Origin: DATIBL01 sp035457505
Lineage (GTDB): Bacteria; Patescibacteriota; Minisyncoccia; Phycocordibacterales; UBA6899
Length of the DNA: 6,606 bases
Assembly (NCBI GenBank): GCA_035457505.1
Contig: DATIBL010000044.1
Coordinates: forward strand, 1 to 6,606
Direction of reading: 5' to 3'
Below the pieces are notes generated by a model that was given only the letters and a program-made list of their open reading frames with translations, was not told the DNA's origin and made no database searches. Each line of letters opens with the position of its first letter. The stretch's first letter is position 1. The position numbers and the translations under genes were made by a program. This document shows positions 1-6,606 of the stretch, in pieces.

Positions 1-435
1 GAGCAACGCTGTCCCTCAACTCAGGAACCAGTTATGCCCTGAATACCAAGACGGCAGGAGGAGATGCCTATGGCGAACTCCGTCTTACATCCAATACCCA
101 TATCCGCATGTGGAATTCGAGCGCCACCACCTACACCATCAATTCCACCGCATCTCTCTATTCCCAGGACCATAATGCGGTCGATGGCGATCTCTATCTC
201 TGGGGCAGCTATGCCCGCACCTCCGGCACCGACTGGTGGAGCTATGCGACTGATTTCGACGGGGCGACGCTCTCCGGTGCATCCCGCCGCGGCGTGAATG
301 TCCGTCTTGCTGATTCTGCGACGGTGACCTTCACCGGCGGAACGCTTGAGCTCCTTGGTGACGCTGCAGCCTCGACCACCGTGGATCGCCAGGGGAGCGG
401 CACGTATGGAGTGACGCTCACGAATGCGACGGTGA
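1..435 (+). repeat. Long near-identical direct repeat, copy 1
   Basis: Bases 1-435 match 4732-5166 at a constant offset of 4731 with 15 mismatches and no gaps (about 96.6% identity). Mismatches fall at 138, 149, 152, 155, 164, 173, 185, 260, 263, 264, 266, 362, 368, 371 and 380. Only 138 (Ile to Val) and 264 (Ala to Thr) change the protein; the other 13 are third-position synonymous changes. Identity stops abruptly after 435, where the proteins diverge but stay alignable. The left edge is unknown because the window begins inside the repeat. Confidence 0.97.
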
Positions 436-770
436 CGGCTCAGTTCTACCAGTTCCGAAACATGAACGCGTTCGGCCTTTCGCTCGCAGGATCGACGACG
501 GTCACGAGTCTTCGCGACGGAGACTTCGACGTGTCTGTCCCCGGCGGCAGTGCAATGACCATCGCGTCCACTACGATCGATCAGAATCCGGGATTACAGA
601 TCTTTGCGGTCCGATTCGCGACCTCAAGCGCGATCGCTGCGTCCAATGTGACGGAGACGGGAACAGCGTCGTCATTCTGGCGTTTCAAGGAGCACTATGG
701 CAACCTCGCTGGCGAAGCGTTCGACAACGATCCAGGCGGAAATCCGGGATATGTCCGATGGGATGACAGC
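1..770 (+). repeat. Super-repeat A, N-terminal block and beta-helix-like stretch
   Basis: This is the first of three homologous modules. It starts inside the module: by alignment with B and C, about 51 bases of it lie upstream of the window. Landmarks shared with B and C are HIRMWNS near base 105, SLYSQDHNAVDGDL from base 153, WWSYATDFDG, the LE.LG..A..TT.DR segment, ASTTIDQN, VRFATS and RWDDS at 756-770. Residues about 125-235 have the short alternating hydrophobic/Gly/Thr pattern of a right-handed parallel beta-helix, which is an inference from the pattern only. Position 3 aligns with 2412 in B and 4734 in C. A and C align without gaps up to the RWDDS motif, while B carries a net insertion of two residues. 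Confidence 0.8.
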
Positions 771-3700
771 AACTTCATCATCAGTATTTCCGGATTCGTG
801 TATTCGGATGCGGGCGTGAATCCGATGGGAAATCCGACGTGCGATAATCTGACTCCCGTTGTTCGGGTCAAGGTGAACGGCGCCGGAAACTTTGCTGCTC
901 CGTGTGATCCCTCGAACGGGGCGTTCACCGTGCCGGGCGTGACCTTCCAGGGTGAGACGGTCATGACGATCTTTCTTGATACGGCGGGCGGCGCGCGCGC
1001 GGTCACGGTGACCAAATCTGTCGTTGCTGATCTCACTGGTATTCGCCTCTATCAGGACCGCGTGATCGTTCGTCACGAAGATGTCACGCCGATGTCGATC
1101 GCCGATCTCAATGTCTATGATTCGGGCCAGGATCCTGATGTGCCGTTTCTGGTCACGCTCGGATCGCCGGATACGCTCGCGGTTGAACCCGAGAAAGAGT
1201 TCTGGATCTGGGATGGAATGACCTTCGTGCCGAACGGAAACATCACCCTCAACTCCGGCGGCTCCGGGGCGAATCATGATGGCTCGTTCCATATCGACAA
1301 CAATGCGACCTTCACGGCCGCCGGAACCGAATCGCATAGCGTGGGCGGCAAGTGGACCGCGGATGCGGGGGCAACCTTCACGGCCGCTAGCTCGACGTTT
1401 ACCTTTACGGCGACAACAAGCGGCAAGGCGATCACTGCGCTTACTCCGATCACCTTCTGGAATGTGGTCTTCAATGGCGCAGGAGGGAACTGGAGTGCGA
1501 ATACGAATATGACCGTCGGCAAGGACCTTTCGGTGAATGCTGGAACGCTCGCCGGAGCAAGCGATATCTTAGTGCTTGGGGCGAACGCGACGGGTGCGGG
1601 AACAGTGGCGATGACCGGCGGAACGTTCCGGCTTCCGACGAGTGCGTCGATTGGTGGAAGCGCTGATTGGTCCTTCTTCTCCCTTGCGCTCGGGACGACG
1701 ACCGGTGCGACGACGACCAAGAGCGGAACAGGGAACATGACCATTGCTCGAACGCTTTCGGTTGCGTCCGCAAGCGAACTCCGTGCCGGCGGCGTGCGTT
1801 GGGAACTCACCGGATCGTCCACACCGTTCTCGCTTTTGGGAATATTCACGGCGCAGTCCTCGGTCTTCCGCTACAGTGCGACAGGAACCACGACGATCAC
1901 GCCGACAACCTATTATGCGCTTGAGCTCGCGCCGTTTGCGGGCGGTGCGCCGACCTACACACTCGGGGCTGGAACATTCAGTGTTGTTGCGTCGACGACG
2001 ATCGGCGACGGGACGAACGCAGTAACGGTCACCGCGAACACGAATGACCCGGCATTCTCTGCGAGCGGGAATTTCACGATCCGTCCGAGCGCGACATTCG
2101 TCGGATCGAATACCGGAACGTTCTCCATTTTGCGCGATTGGGTCAACCAGGGCACCTTCACGCACTCGAGTGGAACGACAACCTTTGCGGCAACGACGAC
2201 CGGACGGCTGATTACGCCTGGTGCATCTGCATTCGGGAACGTCGAGTTTACGAGTTTGCCCGGAGGATGGACGATCACCGGAAATGCGACGTCTTCCGCG
2301 AACTTTTTCCTCTCGACCTCCACATCATTCACGCTCTCTTCGGGCTCGACGCTCGAAGTGCGTGGCGCTTTCTTGAATCTTGTCGGCGGAGCTGCAACGA
2401 CCTGGACTGGCTCGCGGCTGTATCTCAATTCCGGCACCGGCATGTCGATCGATCCGAAAGATGCGGGCGGGGATCAGTATGCGACGCTCGAGGTCGGCGC
2501 GAACACGCATGTCCGTATGTGGAACTCCGATGCTGCGACAACAACGATCGCGGCAAACGGATCACTCTACTCTCAGGACCACAATGCGGTCGACGGCGAT
2601 CTCCTTATTCTTGGCGCCTATACCCAGAGTGGCGCGACGGACTATTGGAGCTATGCGAAGGATTTTGACGGCGCTCTCCTTGCGGGTTCCGAGCGTGTCG
2701 TCGATGTGCGCATCGCATCGGGGACGACCGTGACGTATTCCGGCTCCGGCGCACTCGAAGCACTTGGCGAGCCGGGTTCAACAACAACGATCGACCGGAG
2801 CGGGGGAGTTGGAGGATATGCGTTCAATATTTCAGGCGGTTCGACCACGATCGCGTATGCGAGCCTCCGCCATGCCGATGCCAATGGGCTCAATATTTCA
2901 GGAACGCCGATCGTGCATTCGCTTTCGGACGTCGATTTCGAACTCGCGGTCTCCGGGGGCAGCATGATGACGGTTGCCGGGGCAACGATCGATGCCAATC
3001 CGCTCAAGATTTTCTTCCGCAATCGTTTCGCGACTTCGACCGGCGTAGCGACGGGATTCAACGTCAAAGCAACGGGTGTCTCCGCGTCGGCATGGCGCTT
3101 TAATCTGCACGATGGAAATCTGTCCGGTGAAGCATTCGATTCCGATCCGGGCGGTGATCCGGGATATCTCATTTGGGACGACTCGGCTGCGAACATCACG
3201 ATCTCGGGAAATGTGTACTCTGACGAAGGTTCGACTCCGATCGGCGGTCCGACCTGCGATGGCGTAACACAGAATGTCCGGCTTCGCGTGCAGGGAGTAG
3301 GCAGCTATACATCGGCGTGCAACGCGGGAACTGGCGCTTTTTCGATCGCGAACGTGATCTTCAACCCCGGCGATACGTTGACGCTCTTCCTTGATACGGG
3401 AGGCGGCGCCCGTGCGGTAAACGTGTCGGTCGAGCCCGCGACGAACATTCCGAACATGCATCTCTATCAAAACCGGGTGATCGTCCGCCATGAGGGTGCG
3501 ACACCGATCACGATCAGCGCGATGAATCTCTATGATTCCGATCAGGATACAGACATTCCGTTCCGTGCGACAATCGGGTCCCCGAATACGCTCACGCTTC
3601 TCGCGTCGACCGGACTCATTGTGTGGGATGCGAAGACTTTTGCGCCAGGGGGAAGCGTTACGATTCACGCGAATGCCTCAGCGCTTCCGCAGGATGGAAC

Positions 3701-6606
3701 AGCCAAGCTCTATCCTGGTGCGATCTGGAGTGCGTCATCAGGGGAGACGCATACGATCGGCGGGTCCCTGTTTGCGGCTTCTGCAGCGCGCATTTCCGGC
3801 AGCGGCTCCGCGTTTGTGTTCAGTGCTACGACGACCGGGAAATTCGTCGCAGCCTCTTCGACGCTCACCTTCTGGGATGCGACATTCTCTGGATCAGGCG
3901 GCGGGTGGGATGCATCGGGACTCGGAACGACGACGGACGATCTTGCGATGAGTGCGGGAGCACTCACGCTTCCGACAACAACCGTTTCGATCGGCGGCAG
4001 CTTCGATGTGACGGGAGGAACATTTGCTGCGAATAACGGAACATTGCGCTTCTTCGCCACGACGACCGGAAAAGTGATTCGGGCAAACGGGTCTTCGCTC
4101 AATGAGCTCGCGTTCGAGGGTGCGGGCGGCGCATGGTCTATGCTCGACACGAATGCGACGACGACCGCGACGACGACCATTCAATCGGGCACGCTCTCTC
4201 TCCCTGGTGGAACCTTCGCGGTCGCCGGCTCGTTCGAGAATACCGGCGGCAGCATCGTTGCGGGGGGTGGTACGCTGAAACTGACCGCGACCTCAAGCGT
4301 GCGTACGCTCCGTTTTGGTGGTTCCTCCCTTGCAAATATTCTGCTTGCGGGCGCTACTGCGGTGACCATCCCTGATGAATACGCGACGACGACTGCCGAT
4401 CTCCGTATTGCCTCAGGATCGCTTGTGTTCGCTTCGACCTCGATGGCGATCGGCGGGTCTCTGGTGAACTCCGCAGTCTTCCTTGCGGGTTCATCGACCG
4501 TCTCGTTTACGGCGACGACAAGCTCCCGCACCATCGACCCAGGGCTCTCCTCCTTCTACTCCGCCGAGGTCCGCACCACCGGTGGAACGCTGACGTTCTC
4601 GACCAACGCCACTGCAACAAACGCATTCACGATCGCTCGCGCCAATACGCTCACCTTCGGCAGCGGGACCACGCTCGCAGTGGGCGGAACATTCACCAAT
4701 CTGGTCGGAGGAGCATCCACCACCTGGGCGGGAGCAACGCTGTCCCTCAACTCAGGAACCAGTTATGCCCTGAATACCAAGACGGCAGGAGGAGATGCCT
4801 ATGGCGAACTCCGTCTTACATCCAATACCCATATCCGCATGTGGAATTCGAGCGCCACCACCTACACCGTCAATTCCACTGCGTCGCTCTATTCGCAGGA
4901 CCACAATGCGGTCGACGGCGATCTCTATCTCTGGGGCAGCTATGCCCGCACCTCCGGCACCGACTGGTGGAGCTATGCGACTGATTTCGATGGCACAACG
5001 CTCTCCGGTGCATCCCGCCGCGGCGTGAATGTCCGTCTTGCTGATTCTGCGACGGTGACCTTCACCGGCGGAACGCTTGAGCTCCTTGGTGATGCTGCGG
5101 CGTCGACCACAGTGGATCGCCAGGGGAGCGGCACGTATGGAGTGACGCTCACGAATGCGACGGTGAATGCGCGATATTATCGCTTCCGCAATCTCCGAAC
5201 CTCCGGACTTGAGCTTCTCGGAGCGACGGTCATCAGCTCGCTCGACAACGGCGATTTTGAGGTGGGTGTGAACGGCGGGGCCGGACTCTCTATCGCTTCC
5301 ACTACCATCGACCAGAATGCGAACGCCCAGATCTCGACCGTTCGCTTTGCAACATCGACGGGCATCTCCGGGGCGAACGTCCGCCGCGTGGGAACGTCGT
5401 CGACTGCGATCAATTTCCGATTCCATCTCGGCAATATTGCCGGTGAGTTCTTTGATGACGATGGCATTGATCAGTGCGGACAGATCCGCTGGGATGATTC
5501 GCAATGTCTCTTCGTCGATCAGTCGCATTTCCGCTGGCGCAACGACGATGGCGGAGAGGGTGCACCCGCAAGCGAGTGGTATGACGCAAGCTGGGCCAAA
5601 CGCAAGCGCGTCCGCGTGGTGAACAACAGCGGCACGACCGTCGCGAATGCCCAGGTCGAGATCGGGATCACCTACGATGCCGACATGCAGAGCGATTTCG
5701 ATGATCTGCGCTTTACCGATTCGAGCGGAACAACTTCCGTTCCGTTCTGGATCGAGAGTTACACCGCAAGCGCTTCGTCGACCGTCTGGGTCCGCGTTCC
5801 GAGCTTGCCCGCCTCGAGCTATGCCGATGTCTTCATGTACTACGGCAACGGGTCTGCGATCTCGGCCGGAAGCGGGACCTCGACCTTCCTCTTCTTCGAC
5901 GACTTTGAGGACGCGAATCTCACAGAGTATTCGGGCGACACCTCGCTCTTTACGACGAACACCTCGTTCAATTATGAGCGCACGCGCGGACTTTCCGCAT
6001 CGGCGGGAAATGAGGCGAACCAAACGACCGACGGCATCGGACAGACTGGGCTTGGCATCGGACAGAATTCGACCTTCCGCTTCTATCAATATATTGATAT
6101 GGCGTCCGGCGGCAGCAATGAGCCGTGCGTCCTCTTCGCAACGCAAGCGCCCTTCACCGGCAATCAGAACTACGCGGTGTGTCTCGAGCCGTTCGGTCAG
6201 GATAAGATCGTTATCGCGAAGGACGTGTCTTCGAATTCGCGTTCTGGCTCCTCGATGGTGCAGAAGAATGTGACCTATGCGACTGGATGGTACAAGGTGA
6301 TCGTCGATTGGATCTCTGGTGGAACGATCAACGTCTCGGTCTATGATGCGTCGACCGGCGGACTCTTCGCGACCACCTCCACCTCCACCTCCGCGTATAC
6401 GAGCGGAGGGATTGGGTTCTCGTTCTGGGGTCAGCACGGCGGATGGGATGCGTACACTGCCGGAGCGTATATCCCGGCGACTCCGAGCGTAGCGTTCGGG
6501 ATCGAGCAGACGAATTCGGGCGCGACATGGAAGGCTGCGGAGGACGCCGCGCTCCTCAATCAGATTTCCGGCGAGAACATTCGCCTCCGATTTTCGATCA
6601 AGAATA
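1..6606 (+). CDS. Giant repetitive surface/adhesin-like protein, internal fragment (both ends missing)
   Basis: A single frame, with its first full codon at base 3, is open to base 6605 and gives 2,201 residues without a stop. Homologous protein modules recur in this same frame along the whole length, which confirms it is the coding frame. The product is Thr/Ser/Ala/Gly-rich and Lys-poor, with only eight Cys. It has no hydrophobic segment long enough for a membrane helix. No signal peptide, start codon with ribosome binding site, or anchor motif lies in the window. Order: super-repeat A (residues 1-418), solenoid repeats (419-785), super-repeat B (786-1222), solenoid repeats (1223-1559), partial super-repeat C (1560-1835), RWRNDDG segment, DUF2341-like domain (about 1859-1964), LamG-like sandwich (about 1965-2167), then a truncated domain. 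Such architecture is known in large secreted or cell-wall proteins of environmental bacteria. A role in adhesion or surface structure is inferred, not shown. Confidence 0.93.
771..1256 (+). other. Beta-sandwich-like domain with LYQDRVIVRHE motif, copy 1
   Basis: Residues 257-418 form a domain of about 160 residues that recurs ungapped at 3186-3668, with roughly half of its residues identical by eye. Conserved landmarks are GFVYSDAG, PTCDN, a second Cys 21 residues later (bases 840 and 903), IFLDTAGGARAV, LYQDRVIVRHE, YDSGQDPDVPF and WDGMTFVPNG. The alternating hydrophobic pattern suggests an all-beta domain. I recognise the LYQ.RVIVRHE signature as recurrent in giant surface proteins of environmental bacteria, but I know no named family or function for it. 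The two Cys could form a disulfide if the protein is exported. Confidence 0.7.
1257..2357 (+). repeat. Solenoid-type repeat region 1
   Basis: Residues 419-785 are Thr/Ser/Gly-rich repeats between super-repeats A and B. The clearest repeated motif is F.A(T)TTSGK.I followed by a short linker and .F..GAGG.W. Copies begin at 1395 (TFTFTATTSGKAI), 1860 (divergent, FRYSATGTTTI) and 2175 (TTTFAATTTGRLI). A distinct sub-unit at about 1905-2110 carries YTLGAGT, TTIGDGTNAVTVTAN and SGNFTI, followed by NQGTFTHSSG. That combination is typical of beta-solenoid repeats in large adhesin-like proteins. There are no Cys and no predicted helices. A structural spacer or stalk role is inferred. Confidence 0.7.
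2358..3185 (+). repeat. Super-repeat B, N-terminal block and beta-helix-like stretch
   Basis: Residues 786-1061 are homologous to A and C. Shared landmarks are NLVGGA.TTW, LNSGT, THVRMWNS, SLYSQDHNAVDGDL (from 2562), YWSYAKDFDG, TTTIDRSG, GATIDANP, NRFATSTG, GEAFDSDPGGDPGY and IWDDS. B is clearly more diverged than A is from C over the first 145 residues, although it sits between them. One 30-base stretch (2574-2603) is nevertheless identical to 4896-4925 in C. The beta-helix assignment for residues about 910-1040 rests on residue pattern only. Confidence 0.8.
3186..3668 (+). other. Beta-sandwich-like domain with LYQNRVIVRHE motif, copy 2
   Basis: Residues 1062-1222 are the second copy of the domain at 771-1256. 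Landmarks are NVYSDEG, PTCDG, a second Cys 21 residues on (bases 3255 and 3318, the same spacing as copy 1), LFLDTGGGARAV, LYQNRVIVRHE, LYDSDQDTDIPF and VWDAKTFAPGG. The conserved Asp-rich segment D.DQDTDIPF could bind a metal such as calcium, but this is only an inference from composition. The domain follows the beta-helix-like stretch directly, as in copy 1, so the two form one larger repeating unit. Confidence 0.7.
3669..4679 (+). repeat. Solenoid-type repeat region 2
   Basis: Residues 1223-1559 hold at least four copies of the F.ATTTGK.I motif, beginning at 3810, 4041, 4272 and 4497. Starts are 77, 77 and 75 residues apart, so the unit is about 76 residues. The consensus is roughly: GTL.F.ATTTGK.I....SSL..L.F.GAGG.W, then a Thr-rich turn, then SGTLSLPGGTF.VGGSF.N.GG. 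The last two copies have lost the GK dipeptide (SSVR and TSSR). The region leads straight into super-repeat C through GGTFTNLVGGA. A beta-solenoid spacer is inferred. Confidence 0.78.
4155..4178 (+). repeat. Perfect 12-base tandem duplication in a Thr-rich turn
   Basis: The 12-mer GCGACGACGACC occurs twice in a row and encodes ATTTATTT. It lies at the Thr-rich turn of the second copy of the 76-residue repeat in solenoid region 2. Length changes by slippage here would keep the frame. Confidence 0.9.
4680..5507 (+). repeat. Super-repeat C (lacks the LYQ.RVIVRHE domain)
   Basis: Residues 1560-1835 match A and B from VGGTFTNLVGG through SLYSQDHNAVDGDL (from 4884), WWSYATDFDG, STTIDQN, VRFATSTG and RWDDS (5487-5501). 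Alignment with A is ungapped over the whole length: the Trp of RWDDS at 759 in A and 5490 in C are exactly 4731 bases apart. The first 145 residues are nearly identical to A, and the remainder is only moderately similar. After RWDDS it does not continue into the beta-sandwich-like domain of A and B but switches to an RWRNDDG segment. Two Cys (5475, 5505) flank the RWDDS motif and are absent from A and B at that place. Confidence 0.82.
4732..5166 (+). repeat. Long near-identical direct repeat, copy 2
   Basis: This is the partner of bases 1-435, with 15 mismatches over 435 positions and no indels. The first 137 positions are identical, and mismatches cluster in three patches corresponding to 138-185, 260-266 and 362-380. 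Identity upstream of 4732 cannot be tested because copy 1 begins at the window edge. The copies are in the same orientation and reading frame, so recombination between them would delete or duplicate 4,731 bases (1,577 codons) without a frameshift. Confidence 0.97.
5508..5576 (+). other. RWRNDDG linker segment
   Basis: This short segment reads FVDQSHFRWRNDDGGEG and then APASE. I recognise FRWRNDDG.E as the beginning of a motif that, in large secreted proteins, usually continues as ATW.AAED...N(I/V)RLRF. Here that continuation is not adjacent but appears about 310 residues later, at 6522-6596. Between them lie the DUF2341-like and LamG-like domains. Confidence 0.55.
5577..5894 (+). other. DUF2341-like domain
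   Basis: Residues about 1859-1964 show the features I know for DUF2341: an opening WYDASWAKRKRVRV, then SDFDDLRFTDSSGT (from 5691), VPFWIESY, a VWVRVPSLPASS segment, and the closing VFMYYGNGS (5829-5855) just before FFDDFED. DUF2341 domains occur in secreted multi-domain proteins of bacteria and archaea, often directly before a concanavalin/LamG-like domain, exactly as here. Their molecular function is not established; carbohydrate or surface binding is commonly supposed. Confidence 0.85.
5895..6503 (+). other. Concanavalin A/LamG-like beta-sandwich domain
   Basis: Residues about 1965-2167 begin with FFDDFEDANL, the usual junction after DUF2341. They continue with alternating beta-type segments: STFRFYQYIDMASGG, NYAVCLEPFG, a WYKVIVDWISGG.INVSVYD pair near the end, and GGIGFSFWGQ. 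The WYK(V)..DW...I.V.VYD pattern matches the late strands of LamG/concanavalin-like sandwiches. Two Cys (bases 6126, 6180) lie 18 residues apart on neighbouring predicted strands. A glycan- or ligand-binding role is plausible by family, but no binding residues can be identified. The domain could instead be an unnamed sandwich family. Confidence 0.65.
6375..6392 (+). repeat. Short hexanucleotide tandem repeat
   Basis: ACCTCC occurs three times in tandem and encodes TSTSTS in a loop of the LamG-like domain between YDASTGGLFAT and AYTSGG. It is in frame, so copy-number change would add or remove two residues per unit. Confidence 0.85.
6504..6606 (+). other. Start of a further C-terminal domain (truncated by window end)
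   Basis: Residues 2168-2201 read EQTNSGATWKAAEDAALL and then NQISGENIRLRFSIKN. ATW.AAED...NIRLRF is a motif I associate with a beta domain following FRWRNDDG in large secreted proteins. The frame is still open at the last base. The full domain and the rest of the gene lie downstream. Confidence 0.55.

Noticed and set aside
60..72. GGAGGAG followed by ATG as a possible internal ribosome binding site and start (also at 4788-4802)
   Set aside because: The ATG is out of the main frame and leads only into the shadow ORF. In the main frame these bases encode AGGDAYG, which is conserved in B as AGGDQYA.
64..297. 77-codon plus-strand ORF that recurs almost unchanged at 4795-5028
   Set aside because: It is the +1 shadow of the long direct repeat. 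Its duplication reflects the DNA repeat, not a conserved small protein. The differences between copies are mostly silent in the main frame but not in this one.
672..1337. 221-codon minus-strand ORF, and a similar 256-codon one at 2898-3668
   Set aside because: Both lie in the same codon-aligned antisense frame, opposite homologous domains of the sense protein. Their mutual resemblance only mirrors the sense repeat.
3810..4535. Regularly spaced repeats as a CRISPR array
   Set aside because: The unit is about 230 bases, conserved at the protein level with divergent DNA, and lies inside an open reading frame.
1..5166. The long direct repeat as a transposon or insertion sequence
   Set aside because: There are no terminal inverted repeats, transposase or target-site duplications. 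The copies are in-frame protein modules within a larger homologous unit.
4752..6437. 561-codon ORF on the minus strand
   Set aside because: Its codons are exact reverse complements of the sense codons, so it stays open simply because the sense gene rarely uses TTA, CTA or TCA. It ends exactly at a sense TCA codon (4752-4754). The product is Arg/Ile-rich without a recognisable domain.
1..6606. Alternative genetic code (UGA as Gly or Trp), as in some candidate phyla
   Set aside because: No in-frame TGA was seen, and Trp and Gly positions use standard codons, so the window gives no support for recoding.

Overview
The whole window is the interior of one very large protein-coding gene on the + strand. 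The reading frame that begins at base 3 stays open to base 6605 (2,201 codons) with no stop. Neither a credible start nor a stop is present, so both ends of the gene lie outside the window. The standard genetic code fits, because no in-frame TGA, TAA or TAG was seen. I found no intergenic space, RNA gene, promoter, terminator, mobile element or CRISPR array. Long antisense and out-of-frame ORFs are shadows of this gene.

The product is rich in Thr, Ser, Ala and Gly and poor in Lys and Cys. It has no membrane segment in the window and looks like a giant secreted or surface-anchored repeat protein. Domain order by base position: (A) 1-1256, a super-repeat already begun upstream, made of a conserved N-terminal block, a beta-helix-like stretch and a beta-sandwich-like domain with a Cys pair; 1257-2357, solenoid-type repeats; (B) 2358-3668, a second full super-repeat; 3669-4679, more solenoid repeats; (C) 4680-5507, a third super-repeat that matches A and B up to an RWDDS motif and then switches; 5508-5576, a short RWRNDDG segment; 5577-5894, a DUF2341-type domain; 5895-6503, a concanavalin/LamG-like beta-sandwich; 6504-6605, the start of a further domain.

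The first 435 bases are repeated at 4732-5166 with 15 differences, 13 of them synonymous third-position changes. The intervening homologous module B is far more diverged. This points to recent duplication or gene conversion between non-adjacent modules, and it is also a hazard for assembly.

The organism is uncertain. GC is roughly 55-60% by eye. The mix of solenoid repeats, LYQ.RVIVRHE-type domains and DUF2341 resembles giant surface proteins I associate with Patescibacteria (Candidate Phyla Radiation). Omnitrophota, Planctomycetota or other environmental bacteria with giant adhesin-like genes remain possible. No enzymatic function can be assigned; adhesion or cell-surface structure is the best inference.
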